A DNA stretch of 64,000 nt from Strix aluco (GCF_031877795.1 NC_133946.1:10887144-10951143); one strand, 5' to 3'; positions 20,466 to 32,310 are shown, counted from the stretch's first letter. Program-made: numbers and translations. The notes: a model not told the origin generated them from the letters alone.

Positions 20466-21673
20466 GGGGGGGATGTAACGCAGCCGCACCGGTGGGGAGT
20501 GCTGGGGCAGCCCCCTCCTTGGGACTGCGGGCCCCAAGCAGTTCAAGTTTGGCACACGGGCTAACCAGGCAGGCTGGCGTGGCTAGGAATGGGGGCGAGC
20601 CCCCCCTAAAACGCTGGCTCACACACACCACCACCCCCCGGCGCTCCCCACAGCCCTGCTGCTTGCGTGGGGACACTGTGACGTGCTGAAAGCAGAGTGT
20701 CCTGCCAAAAGGCACGTTAGGGACTGCAGTGAGAGTGACCCCTCCAGCCCGGAGCTTAGCCCGGAGCTTCAGGAGATGCTTCAGTCCTTATGGGGTCAAG
20801 TTCATCCACAGTGTAATCCAGCGAGAGGGAAATCAAAGGGGAGAAGGTGAAGGGGGGGCGCGCGCTGCCTGCGGAGGTGCTGGTGTGGCACAGACCCGGC
20901 TTAGGAAGGAGAAATCCCACACGGTGTCCGGCCGCTGCCACTGAGGAGGTCGGAGGGGGACGTTGGCGCACGCCGGTTCCCATGCACCAAATTCCCAGTG
21001 CCAAGCTTGGCAGCACCCAGTGAGCCCGACGCTTACACCGGCACAGACCTGTCTGCTGCGGGGGGGGGGGCTCCACGCCACAATGTTGGGGGGCTCGCTG
21101 ACAGCACGGCTACTAGCCCCTGGCGACCTCCAGGCTCAGCCACGCTGGCCCCTGTGCAGCCCTCCCCGGAGGGGACACGCATCCCTCAGTCCATGCTGGC
21201 TGTGTCCCCAAGGCTGGGGGAGAGACGCTGGCCCCCGGGGCTGCTGCCAACCACAGCACGATTTAAATGACTCGTTTTCCAGGCAATTAGCAGTGGTTAA
21301 TTAGAGAAGCCAGAGCAGAGCCCTGGGTCCCTGCCGCCGGGCGCTGCGTGGGGTCACCCACACCATCAGCATCCCAGTTGGGGTCCTTGGCATGGGGATG
21401 CCGTGGGGTGGGTGGCCCTGGGCACGGGGGCACCGAGAGGCCGGAGGGGACTCAGGGACCTGCATGGCTGCAGCCCCAAGAGCGGGTGACAAATGTGGTG
21501 CTTGTTTACCGTCACCTCTGCCCCCTCCTTCCCCCACCACTCGCCATAAATCTCTTGGCTCTTGCTGGCTCAGATACAGCCGGGAGCGTGCAAGACGGTG
21601 GCAGGGGGACCTTAGCCCCACGCACTGGCGGGGGGGGTCCACACCCCTGTTCTGGAGTCCCTGCAGCCACATG

Positions 21674-21694
21674 CCCCCCCCCCCCCCCCCCCCC
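21674..21694 (+). repeat. Poly-C tract (21 C)
   Basis: An uninterrupted C run, G on the SYT7 sense strand. Run length may be unreliable in assembly. Confidence 0.9.
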
Positions 21695-22037
21695 GCAAAA
21701 TCACACCAAGAGCACAGCGAGGGGTTGTTCCATGACCTGGAGACCCCCATGTCCACTCTAGGAGGCCATCAAGGGCTTGAAGCACTGGGGGGACACCAGG
21801 ACTTGGGTCTCCCCCACCCCTGGCACCCGCTGGCAGAGGAGGGGATGACTGTGGAGGGTGAGGAAGGGGCCGGCACAGCCCTGCGGCTCTTTCATCAGTA
21901 TTCAATGCATCTTGATGGGATATAATTCCACTTTTACAGCTGGTTATTGATGAGGGGATTACCTGCCTCGTTAGCGCAGCAGCTCTTCAGCATGGGATTT
22001 GCGGGGAGCAGCAGTCGGTTGCACCTGGGGAGGAAGG

Positions 22038-22152
22038 GGTCCCTGTGCTGGGGGGAGGGTGCCTGTGCCAGGGGGAGGGTCCCTGCATACAGGGAGAGGG
22101 TGCCTGTGCCAGGGGGAGGGTCCCTGCATACAGGGAGAGGGTCCCAGTGCCA
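22038..22152 (+). repeat. 41-bp tandem repeat, about 2.5 copies
   Basis: The block 'ggtgcctgtgccagggggag' alternates with 'ggtccctgcatacagggaga'. 'gcctgtgcca' recurs at 22061 and 22102 and 'tccctgcata' at 22080 and 22121, giving a 41-bp period. Confidence 0.85.
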
Positions 22153-22672
22153 AACACCCTCCTGTGAGAGTGCACCTTCACATGGAGGACCCACACCCTT
22201 GGCCAAGCAGGGCACCATCCCCAAACCCTTCGGGGTCCCCCCGTGCCCCACAGCCCCCTGTGGTGCTTGGGAGAGGTGACAGCATGCCGCTGTGTGCCCA
22301 TCTCCCCTAAGCTGCTGTTCCTGCAGGCATGGGATTAGCTGCCTCCAGAGCACGAGCAAGCTCCAGCCTTTGTGGCTGCGGAGAAAACACTTCAAAACCC
22401 GACCCGAGCGCAGGCGAGAGGCGCAGAAATCCAAGAGGGATTATTCTTCTCTAAGCAGCATGTAAGCTGGAGATCCTGTAAGATCGGCCCGGCGGAGGCA
22501 AGGCGCTGGCGGCCACAACTGCTGATGCCAACGGATTCAACACGCGGCTGAGCGCCAGCACGGCGACGCGCAGGGAGGCAGCTCTGTGCCGGTGGGGTGG
22601 TGGGTGCCAGTGCCACGGCAGAGCTGGGTGCTCCAACCTGCTCTCTGCTCCTCCCTGGCTTCGGTCCTTCTC

Positions 22673-23553
22673 CCTGTGGCTTTGGGCACTTTGGTGGCCT
22701 TGGGTATGTTGGTGGCTTTGAACATCTCGATGGCTTTGGGCATCCCAGTGGCCCTGTGCACCTTGGTGGCTTTGCACATCTTGGTGGCTTCATGCTCCTT
22801 GGTGGCTTTGGGCATCTTGGTGACTTTTGGGCATCCTGGTGGCCCCGCACATCTTGGTGGTCCTGTGCACTGTGGTGGCTTTGGGCATCTTGGTGGCTCT
22901 GTGCATCATGGTGGCACTGCACATCTCAGTGGCTTTGGGCATCTCGGTGGCCCTGTGTACCTCAGTGGCTTTGCACATCTTGGTAGCTTCACGCTCCTTG
23001 GTGGCTTTGGGCATCTTGGTGGCTTTGGGCATCTTGGTAGCTCTGTGCAATGTTGGTGGCTTTGAACATCTTGGTGGCCCTGTGCACCTCAGTGGCTTTG
23101 CATATCTTGGTGGCTTCGTGCACCTCGGTGGCCCTGCACATCTTGGTGGCTTCATGCACCTTGGTGGCTTTGGGCATCTTGGTGGCCCTGTGCATCTTAG
23201 TGGCTTTGAGTATCCTGGTGGCTTTGGGCATCTTGGTGGCTTTGGCTTCTCGGTGGCCCTGCACATCTTGGTGGCTCTATGCATCATGGTGGTACTGCAC
23301 ATTTCAGTGGCTTTGGGCATCTCAGTGGCTTTGGGAACCTTGGTGGCCCTGTGCACCTTGGTGGCTTTGCAAATCTTGGTGGCTTCATGCACCTTGGTGG
23401 CTTTGGGCATCTTGGTGGCCCTGTGTGTGTTGGTGGCTTTGAAGATCTTGGTGGCTTTAAACATCTCAGTGGCCCTGCACATCATGGTGGCTTTGCACAC
23501 CTCAGTGACTTTGCATATCTTGGTGGCTTCGTGCACCTCAGTGGTCCTGTGGG
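22673..23553 (+). repeat. 18-bp minisatellite, about 49 copies
   Basis: The unit is near 'ggtggctttgggcatctt', alternating with 'ggtggccctgtgcacctt'. There is some higher-order structure: a clctcc-type variant unit recurs after about 11 units (22791 and 22990, 199 bp apart with one inserted base near 22825). Because 18 is divisible by three, both strands stay open for hundreds of codons. The peptides are monotonous (KATKMP on minus, VALGIL on plus) and there is no initiation context or splice logic, so I read it as non-coding. Confidence 0.92.
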
Positions 23554-24409
23554 CAGCCAGCTCTCCAGGACAGCCATCGGTCACAGCCGGCACAGTGAGA
23601 CCCTCACGCTCAAGGGCACCTACACCCCTCTTCCCCCTGCCCGCCTTCCCCGCAGCAGGGACACCCTGGCTCCCTGTGCCCGTCCTAGACCTCAGAGTCA
23701 ACCCCCAGCTCCCCCACGGCCCCCAGCTCCCCATCACGGCCCCGCACCAAAGCCCACAGCGCTGGAGAAGCACCTGGGCACACGGCAGCGCTGGGAGGGC
23801 AAAGCACCCACGAGGGGCACCCAGGTGAGGGTTCCGACTCCTGGCTGCTCTCCCGAGGCTCCTGCGCAGAACAGAAAGACTGGAAATCTCCACGGAGTGG
23901 CAAGTGGCCAAGGGCATCAGGTGAGCAGTGGGCACAAGCTGGCAGCATCTGCTGGCACCAGGGCTGGGGCGACCTCTGTGCAGGTGCCCCAGGGCCGTAT
24001 TTTTGGGCGCGGAACCCAAAATGCCCAATTTGGGGCCAACCAGGGAGGGGTGGGCATGATGTCTACCTCATGGCTGCTCGGTATTCCAGCCCCATCTCCC
24101 TGAGCATCCTCCCACCCGCCCTGGCCCAGCAGTGAGACCCATCGATGAGGAGCACCCCGGGGGAGAAATCAAAGCTCCATGGAACTCCCCCCTCCCCAAG
24201 TCTCAGCCGCCTGCTGCGCTCTCTGGAAGCGGCAATCAAAGCCTCTCTCCGCAGCCAGCATGCCACAGCTCCACTCAGAGAAACTTCTCCGTGTGCCAAG
24301 CCGCCTGCCGCCGCCGCCGAGCGAGCAAGCGAGCGCCCGGCGTGCCAGCCTGCGCCGCTCACCGCCTCGCCAAACCGTCAGCGGAAACGCGTGTGCGCCC
24401 GGGGAAAAT

Positions 24410-24432
24410 GGGGGGGGGGGGGGGGGGGGGGG
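24410..24432 (+). repeat. Poly-G tract (23 G)
   Basis: The longest G run in the window, in SYT7 intron 1. It could form G-quadruplex DNA, and sequencing length error is likely. Confidence 0.9.
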
Positions 24433-25311
24433 AACGGGAGAAGGTGCCAAGCAAGCGGCGCATCCCCCACCACCACATTTTGCCGCCAGCCGTCGCCGCC
24501 AGTCACCGCGCTGGGGTGGGATGTGACGCTGAGCCCGAATGGGGAAGATGGGGATGGGGAGGGGATGGGGCAGTGCTGTGGAGTCGGGGAGGGGGCCTGA
24601 TCCTGCCCTGCATGGCATCGCAGCATCCTCTGGCATGGCGGGAGGGCTGTGCCGTGGCGGAGGGCTGCTGGGCAGGGAGCGAAGTGGCCACATTGCCACG
24701 CCGGGGCTTCCCAGATGCTGTTTGCCTGGCGCCAGGCCATTAATTCCTCCTCTTTTCATCCTCCCACTCATTTGCTAGATATTTCCCAAACCTCTTATTT
24801 TTAGGTTGCAGCTGAAAAGCTGTGAATTTGCAGCTTTCGCTCCTGTGCAGGATCCCGGGTGCAATGCGGGTGGGAGCAGGGCAGGGGAGCTGCCCGACGG
24901 GCAGAGCAGGCAGGAGAAACCCACAGCCCCAGCGCAGGCAGAGGGAGCGGGGCTGGGCACGGCAGAGCTGCCAGGATGCAAAACCTCCGAGGAGGGACGA
25001 GGCTTCACCACCATCCCTGGAAACAATCCGACGGGCATTTTGGGGCTGTTCTGAGCCAGGCTTGGCGTGCCGCGAGGCAGAGCCGGGTGGCCACAGAGCT
25101 GGCAAGCTGAAGGGCTTGTGATGGCTGGGTCTGGCCGTGCCATCCAGCCAATGGGGTCTGTGGATGCTGTGGGGACAGTGGGACCCCCACAGGCCGGGGT
25201 CCTGGCCAGCGTCCCGCTGTCAGATGAGCCTCGGGGGAGAGAGGACCAGCGCAGCGCCGCAGCTCAGCACCCCAGGCGTGCCCGGGGTGAGAGGGAAGGG
25301 AACAGGCGTCT

Positions 25312-25420
25312 GTTCTCCATCTGTGCATCTGTCTGTCTATCCGTGCGTCCCCCTCTCCAACACATCCATCAATCTCTCCATCCATCCAGCCCTCGTACAC
25401 ATCTGCTTCTCCATCCAGCC
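25312..25420 (+). repeat. TCCA/CTGT tetranucleotide-rich stretch
   Basis: Degenerate CTGTCTGT and CCATCCATCC units with interruptions in SYT7 intron 1. Confidence 0.7.
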
Positions 25421-28400
25421 ATCTGTCTGTCGTCCCCCGGAGCTGTCAATCTGTCCGTCTCTGCCTCCCCCACACTGAGCTGCCTGCCCTGGGGGGCTTT
25501 GCCTCTGGATTAGCACAGACAGCCCCCCCACCCCAGTGTGGAGCTTTGCCTCCGCTGGGGACCCCGTGGGCCAGGGACAGGCACCCACTGAGCAGCACCC
25601 TGCACAGGCACCTCTCCCCCAGCACCCACATACCCAGGGCTGCCGCGATGCCAAGACACCTGGCCCGAGGCTGGCAGTGCCCGTGGGCACCATCCCTGCC
25701 ACACGGGCTCGGGGGGAGGAGGACACCCCCCCAAAACACCGCACAGCTCTTTCCCAGTGCCTGGGTGCCACCAGACATCCCCTGTCCCAACCTGCTGCCA
25801 CACATCGACGTGTCCCTCGGGCTCTGATGCCCTGGTGAGGGGCAGAGCGAGAAACTGGTGCGACAGAGGACAACGGGATGGGCGTTTTGCCGTTAAAGCT
25901 GTCAGGTCCCTCACGTGGTGCCTTCATGGAGCAAGCCCCCCACTCCCGGTTTGGCTACGGCACCAGGGTTGTGCATCAGCCCCGCAGCCCTCCCCAAGGC
26001 CCATGGGCACCGCAGCGGCCGGTTCACCCTCCTGCCACAGGCCGTAGCCACTGGGATGGGCTGAGCCCACAACTCCCCATAGAGAAGCGAGCCAGAGCTC
26101 CTGGCACGCCTGAATCAGCTTGGTCATGGCGAGAGGATGCTCAGGACACCCAGCACCTCGCCAAACCCCCAGCCAGGCAGCGCTGCCCGCTGCCATCCCC
26201 CCCTGCCTGCACTTTCCCAGCACGCCAGCAGCTGCCGGCACGCCGCAGCCGTGCCTCTGCCCTGCTCCGGTATGCGGCCGGCGCGCAGGCTGCATGCACG
26301 ACACGTTCACGTGCTGCTCAGCGAAGCCACAAGGCCCCGAGCGACACGCGCACGCAGCCGTCACCGGCCCCGTGGCACAGCAAACCCCACGGTCCCCCCC
26401 CACGAGCCCCCCCCCCTGCACCGGCTGCCACCCGTACCCCCTCCGGGGCAGCCGCAAGCAGGAACTGGCGGTGGAGGGAGAATTTGGCAAGTGAAGGCGC
26501 TTCTTCCCCCGATGCTGGGCTATTTTTGGCTGAGGATTTCCGGAGAAGCATGTGGTTTCTCTTCCTAGTGGTCCCCACTGCATCTCTCCTCCCAAGGAGC
26601 GCCTAGACCCCTTCCCCCCGAGGACTTGAGTCCCACGGGGTTTGCATCCACCACTGCCCCCCCCCATTTCAAACCTTGCTCCTGACGGCCTCGTGATGCC
26701 CCTCGTCCCCCCAGCTTCTACTCAACCCCTGCTCCACATCCTCTCTGCTTCAAAACACGAGCCCCGTGGTCTTGGTTGTAGCCCCAGCAGCCCCCCAGCA
26801 TTGCCCCCCACTCCAGAGGCAGCCCCAGCCCCACCTCACCGGGGTGCAGGAACCTGTCGCAGGGCAGCGGAGCAGGCTGGGCTCTCCCAGCGAGCAGCAC
26901 TGCCAGCTCTCGCGCTGCCGTCGCCGCCACCACTTAGCCTCTCGCCCCAGGGCCCTCCATCATTCCCGGGCACTTCGGGTGACAGCGGGAGAGAGGGAGG
27001 CAGAAAGCCAGAAGCTCCCCGGGGACAGGAGCGAGCAGGCTCCGTGTGGCCGTGCCCAGCCCCACGAGTCCCCGCTTGCTTCCCCAGCTCCCCGATCCCC
27101 CTCCCTGGGCAGTGTCCTCCCCAGCCACCGCTGCCCGGGGCCCACATCAATGCTGAGTTTGGTGGCCAGACCATGGGGACAGGAGCCCCGCAAGAGAGGT
27201 TGGTGCTGAGGGGACGCTCAGCATCGGCCCCAAATCAGGGGGCTGGGGGAGGAAGAGGAGGGCTGGTGGAGAGCACATGGGAAGATGGAGAAACGCTGCT
27301 CAGATGAGAGGAGAGAGGAGGCAGAGGAGGGGAATAAAGGGCTGAGGAAGGCCCCAGATGGAGGATTGGGGACACAGAGGTGTGGGCAGGTGCCTGGGGG
27401 ATGTGGGGCTGGTGGAAATCCTCCCGCAGACCCCGGTCCCTGGGCTGCATCCTCCAGTGACACACGCCGAGACCTTGGGGGAGTGGGGACCATCACCCAT
27501 TGCCCCCCCTGCAGCCACCAGTGTCCCACAGACCTAGCCGGAGGGGAAGGGCTGTTCACGCTTCGTTTCAGGGGTGCCTGGAGCCCTCCCCAAGTGCAGC
27601 CTCAGGGCTGTCCCCATAGCGTCCCCTGCTCGGGAGGGCAGGGATGAAGGGCTGCTGCGCTGCACCATCCCTCTGCCACGGCCCCGGCTCCATCTTCGTC
27701 GGCGCGATCGGCCGCTTCCCTTTCAAACCTCATTAACTCCCCCCAAGGTGACCCTCTCCCTCCTGCAGAGGGCGAGCAGAGCCACCCTGGGGAGGTGGGG
27801 GGGGGGGCCCAAGAGGGGATGGGGTGCTCACAGAGCACCCTGAGCTTGCAGCCGGGCATGCAGCACCCCGTTACTGCTACCAGCCTGGCACCCACAGGGA
27901 TGCAGGACCGTTGCTTTGACCCACTATTCCCTGAGCCCCACCCCAGCCCCACATACGCCCCTTGCAGCCCCCCCAAGTCACAACCTGGGGAGCCCAGCCC
28001 CCCCCGTTTGACGCCTGCTCGACGCTCTCGCCGCCGCTCTGCCTTTGCACACAGTCCCCGCGCACCGGCGGCTCTTCGAAAGCCCTTCCCCTGCTGAATC
28101 CATCTATAATAGATATTGTAGCTGAGCCCCCAGGGGCCGGGGGGGTGGCAGCGATATTATCTGCATCTGTCTTCATTCCCCGCTCCCCCGCCCTTCGCCG
28201 CCAGGCTGAAAAGCCGCGAGATCAGGCGGTGGAAAGCCGCCTCCAGCTCCAATCCTGCTCCTTGGTGTGGTGGTGGTGGGGGGGATCAGGAAGACCTCCC
28301 AGCTGGACCCCCTGCCTGGTTGTGGCCCCCCCCCGCCTCCCCTCCGGCTCTTGTTCTTGCTGTTTCTCAAGCCGTGTGCAGGGCCCTGGGACACACATGT

Positions 28401-30068
28401 CACACGCCTGCACGTGGGTGTCCCCCCCCTCCCCTCCGGGCACGGGGAGGCTGAATGGGTCTGGAGGCGGTGGGGGGAGAGGGAGAGCGAGCAGGACCCC
28501 TGGGAGGGAGCAGAGAGGGGGGGGTCAGCATCTTCACGGACCCCCCGCTGCCACGGGGGAGCTGCCGTGGGGGGACGTGAGTGCGGGGGGGACACAAAGG
28601 GACAGCGTAAGGCCACGGGGGGATGCTCTGAGGTGCATCCCCCAGGCTTGAGCCCGCTCCGCGGCGCAGCAGAGGGGCAGGGAGGTGAACCCCAACCCCG
28701 AGTGGGATGGGGTTACCCGGGAGGGGGGGTGTGCTGGAGCCGGCGGTGCCTGTGCCGTGTGGGACGCGTGGCTGCAGCAGGTGCCTGGCTCCCAGCGAGG
28801 CCGGCCAGCCCGTACGCTGCCAGCTCGCCGCTCTTTGTCTGCTTTCCCCGGCTGGCGCGTTTCCCCTCCATCCTCCCAGCCGCTCCCCGCACCCCCCGGC
28901 CCCCCGCCTCGCTCCTCAGGGTATTTCAGCTTATTTTAAACCCCACTTTCGGGTTTTATCCCAGCCCCGGGGAATCTGCTCCCACAGCCACCGGTGCTCG
29001 CAGACCTCTCCATCGCCTGCCCTCAGACAGCGCTGGGGGAAAACAGGCAGCTGCCTGGTTATTGATTCACCACCTTCACCGGGGCCGCCGCGGCACGGCG
29101 TGCTCGGGCCAGGAGCCTGGGAGGATGGGGACGTGGGGCAGGGGGTCTGGAGCCCCCCAATACCTGTTTGATGCGCTGAAAAAATGAAGAAGTTGGGGTG
29201 CAACCACCTCCCTGGAAAGGGGATGGAGATGAAGGGGGGGGTCTCGCACGGCAGCGGGGAGGAGGGAGCTGCCCCGTGGTCCCGGAGCTGGCGTGGGGGC
29301 CACTGGCCCTGTGGCACTGGGGGCACCTTTGTCTTCAGACCCAATCTCTGCTTCATGCTCAGCCACGGCTCTGCCGACACGGCTAGCACAGGCGATGGCC
29401 CCATCAACCACACAGCCCCCCGTGCCCCCGCCCCAGCAAAGCCACCCAGCTTTGGGAAACGCCTTGGCTGGGTCCCAACCTCAAACACCTCCTGCCAGCC
29501 GAGGCCAAGCTCCCTCGGGCATCTCCCACCCCCAGCATCACCCCCGAGCTCCACTTTGCCCCCCCCAAGCCCCCTGAGCACCAAAGCACGGCGCAGATGG
29601 CAGCAAAGTTTCCCAAATTTCCCCATTTTCTCCCCCCCCCCCCCCGCCATGAAACGCAGCCAGTGCTGGGGGCCGCAGCCACTGTCCCCCACACGGTGAC
29701 ACAGGGGATGAGGCCAGTGCCACCCTCAGGCAGGGATCTGTGGGGGCACGGGTGCTGCTTCACCCAGGGATGTGGCATGGCAAACGCCCAGCTCTTGCCA
29801 AACCCAGCGGGGGGGGTGAGCTGACAGCACCCTCCCAACCACCATCGGTGGGGGGGGGACAGACCCAGCACCCGCACGGCACCACGGGCGAGCAGTGGCA
29901 CAGGAGGAAAAGCAGGGGCGCAGTGAATTTAAGCAGGGGGGAAACAGGGAATTTAAGCAGATGGTGTCCCGGCACCAGCCAAGAGAGCTGCTGGCACAGG
30001 TGTACGTACCCCCGGCCCCACCACAGCACCCCCCGGCCCCAGGCACCACCCCACAGCCGCGGTCAGTG

Positions 30069-30088
30069 ACGTGGGAAAATTTCCACGT
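30069..30088. promoter_or_regulatory. Near-palindrome with E-box arms around an NF-kB-like core
   Basis: Arms ACGTGG and CCACGT flank GAAAATTT, so the centre reads GGGAAAATTTCC, close to an NF-kB site. It lies in SYT7 intron 1. Activity is not shown by sequence alone. Confidence 0.3.
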
Positions 30089-31246
30089 GATGGGAGACCC
30101 GGCAGCCAGGGACCACGGGGTTTGAGGAGGGGGAAGAGGGGGTGTCTGCCTCCCCCCCAACCCCATCAGCTCTGCCTTTTAACCTTGCAGCCTGCCAAGC
30201 GGCGCCGGCAGCAGCACAGCCAACCGGCAGTGGCCCACTGAGCGCTGCCAGTGGCCCACCGAGCGCCAGTGGTGATGCCAGGGGGCAAACTGGGGGTTGA
30301 TGGCGAAGTTTGGAGGGGAAATAACATGGGTGCAAACCTCGGGCACCGGGAGGGAACGGCAGCCCTGCCACGCTGCTACCAGACAGACTCATGTCCCCGC
30401 TCTGCCACCGACCCCCCCAGGTGACCTTGGGCCAAGGCAGCCGGTAGCACTCGGAGGGGACATCCCCAGGGGGTGGCGGGAGGGGGTCACAGGGACGGGG
30501 TGACAACACCGAGCTGCTCCCGGCCTGCAGCAGGCGGGAACGTTCAACCTGCGGGCAGGTGGAAACTTCACCTCAAAGGTGGCTTGTCCGGAGCCACCAA
30601 CTCCCGGGCACGGCTGAGGGTGTCACCTGCTGCGGGTGACAATGTGTCGCGGTCCCCCAGCGTTGCCCCAACCTGCCGGTTCCCGCAGGCCTGGCTCTGC
30701 CAAGCGCCTGCAGCTCGCCCCAGCGACACGCACCGGCAGCACCCGCTCTCCCCGCCTCGGTGCTCCCCCGCTCCCCGCCGGCACGTCCCCACGCCATCGC
30801 AGGACACGTTGTCCTTCTGTCCGCCGGCGTCTGCTCCCCAGGGCCCCGGGGCCACCGTGGGTGATGGCTACCAGGCCCCGGTGAGCCGCGGTGCACCGGT
30901 AGCATCCCTTCGCCTCCAGCCCGGCTGCCGGGAGCTCAGGCAGCCCTCACCGGGCGGCCGCACACCCAAAACCTCGCCGGCATCGTCCCAGATTTCTCGG
31001 TACGGGGCCGAGCGATGCCTTTCGGAGCATGAGCTCAGCAAAACGGCGCTGGCAAAAGCCCCTTCCCCAGTCGCCCACCCTGGTCAGGCAGAGATGTAGC
31101 GGGACGGTGCTGGGGATCAGGGTTGGGGGACCCCCAGAAGGATGGAGGGGGGGGAAGTGATGGGGAGCGGAGTGATGTGCTGCCTGCTGGATGTTTGTCC
31201 GGGTGCTGGCACCCAGGGAGGTTGGGGGGTCACCCCGGGGGGACTG

Positions 31247-31573
31247 GGAGCTCACTCGGGGTGGGGGGGGGGCTGGAGGCTCACCCCACGGTGCTGGGGG
31301 CTCACCCCAAGGATTGGGGGCTCACTCCAGGGGGATGGGGGTTCACCCCGAGGGACTTGGGGGCTCACACAGGGGGCTGGGAGCTCACCCCAAGGACTGG
31401 GGATTCACCCCGGAGGGCTCACCCTGGGGTGCTGAGGGCTCACCCCAAGGGCTGGGGGCTCACCTTGAGGGCTGGGGGCTCACCCCAAGGGCTGGGGGCT
31501 CACCTGGGGGCTGGGGGCTCACCCCGGGGTGCTGAGGGCTCACCCCAAGAGCTGGGGGCTCGCCTGGAGACTG
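31247..31573 (+). repeat. ~20-bp minisatellite 'gggggctcaccccaagg'
   Basis: About 15 imperfect units of roughly 20 bp ('gggggctcaccccaaggact' and variants) in the 5' part of SYT7 intron 1, about 380 bp downstream of exon 1. Confidence 0.9.
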
Positions 31574-31955
31574 AGGCTTTGCCCGGATCCGGGGGCTCCC
31601 CCCAGGAGCGGGGTGCTGGGGTGTCCCCGGGCGGGGTGTGTGTGTGTGTGGGGGTGCCTGGACAGCAGCTCTGCAGGGCGGTGACTCATTTAAAAGCGGC
31701 GGCGGTGACTTTCTGCCCAAACTACCGTTAACTCCCGACCGGCCGCTCCGGCAGAGCCGCAACCGGGGAGGCGAAGGGGAGCGGGGGGGGCAACCGGGCA
31801 GCAGTTGGGGGGGGCGGCACGGACCGGTCCCGCCGGGCTGGGGGCAGCGGGCGGCGGCGAGTCCCCCCGGGGTGTGTGTGTGGGGGGGGGATGTGGATGG
31901 AGGGGGGGTGTCCGTGTGCCCCCCCCCCCCTCCCCGGGGCTCGCCGCGGGCTCAC

Positions 31956-31986
31956 CTGCGCTGGCAGCCTCCGGGTGCAGGTACAT
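31956..31986 (-). CDS. SYT7: SYT7 exon 1: start codon and luminal N-terminus
   Basis: This exon encodes the first ten residues (MYLHPEAASA) and one base of codon 11. The start lies in an optimal GCCACC context, and the exon ends at GCGCAG|GTGAGC. The mammalian protein begins MYRDPEAAS from memory, so this start is the family's usual one. The segment is the short luminal/extracellular tail ahead of the membrane anchor. It sits in a CpG island and is followed by a 13.4-kb intron. The frame stays open upstream as far as 32310, but the in-frame ATGs there have weaker contexts. Confidence 0.96.
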
Positions 31987-32211
31987 GGTGGCGGGCGGCG
32001 GCTGCACCGGCTCGGCGGGGCCGCGGCTCATCAGACGGCGGCGGCGGCGGCGGGAGGAGGCGGCGGCGGCGGCGGCGGCGGCGGCGGGAGGGGGGGGGGG
32101 GGCGGCCGCGGGGGGCGGCGGCGGGGCGGTGGGGGCCCGCATGCGGCGGCGGGGGCAGGCAGCCCCGTGCTGCCCGCCCGCTGCCTGCCTGCCTGCGTGT
32201 GTGTGTGTGTG

Positions 32212-32257
<46 letters not shown>

Positions 32258-32310
32258 GATCGCGCATCCACTTGCTGCTCGCTGCTGGCGGGAGAGGAAA
32301 CTGCAGCCAC
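31987..32310 (-). other. SYT7: In-frame open extension upstream of the SYT7 start
   Basis: The reading frame of exon 1 stays open for 108 codons upstream, to an ATG at 32310. In that frame the GT tract reads as His-Thr repeats and the GCG tract as Ala/Arg/Pro-rich runs. The nearest in-frame ATG (32031; MSRGPAEP) has C at -3 and A at +4, a weak context, whereas the accepted start has GCCACC. This is most likely 5' UTR that happens to be open. Confidence 0.5.
32195..32254 (+). repeat. GT microsatellite in the SYT7 5' region
   Basis: About 29 GT units with GC interruptions. It falls in the probable 5' UTR or core promoter, 210-270 bp upstream of the start codon. Confidence 0.93.

Larger units (their letters stand above)
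18536..31955 (-). other. SYT7: SYT7 intron 1 (13.4 kb)
   Basis: The largest intron. It carries pyrimidine-rich DNA (18985-19190), AT-rich islands (19850-19945, 20350-20460, 24720-24840), poly-C and poly-G runs (21674-21694, 24410-24432), a 41-bp repeat, an 18-bp minisatellite (22673-23553), a TCCA-type stretch (25312-25420) and a roughly 20-bp minisatellite (31247-31573). No exon is supported in it. Confidence 0.75.
540..32310 (-). other. SYT7: SYT7 gene, whole locus (13 coding exons)
   Basis: This is the complete minus-strand gene for synaptotagmin-7, a membrane-anchored Ca2+ sensor with tandem C2 domains. The family acts in slow Ca2+-triggered exocytosis, asynchronous transmitter release, vesicle replenishment and lysosome exocytosis. 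The nine constitutive exons total 1212 nt (403 codons plus stop). Every intron has GT/AG ends and reading phases match across each junction. Identification rests on the continuous match to SYT7, including the C-terminal WHQL motif and the SYT7-specific linker exons. Four in-frame cassette exons between exons 3 and 4 raise the maximum to 684 residues. The 5' limit given here is the most upstream in-frame ATG; the true transcription start was not determined. Confidence 0.97.

Noticed and set aside
22790..24028. 412-codon open frame on the minus strand with KATKMP repeats
   Set aside because: It is an 18-bp minisatellite, so any stop-free unit stays open; the plus strand is open too, single-base slips break the frame, and no domain is seen.
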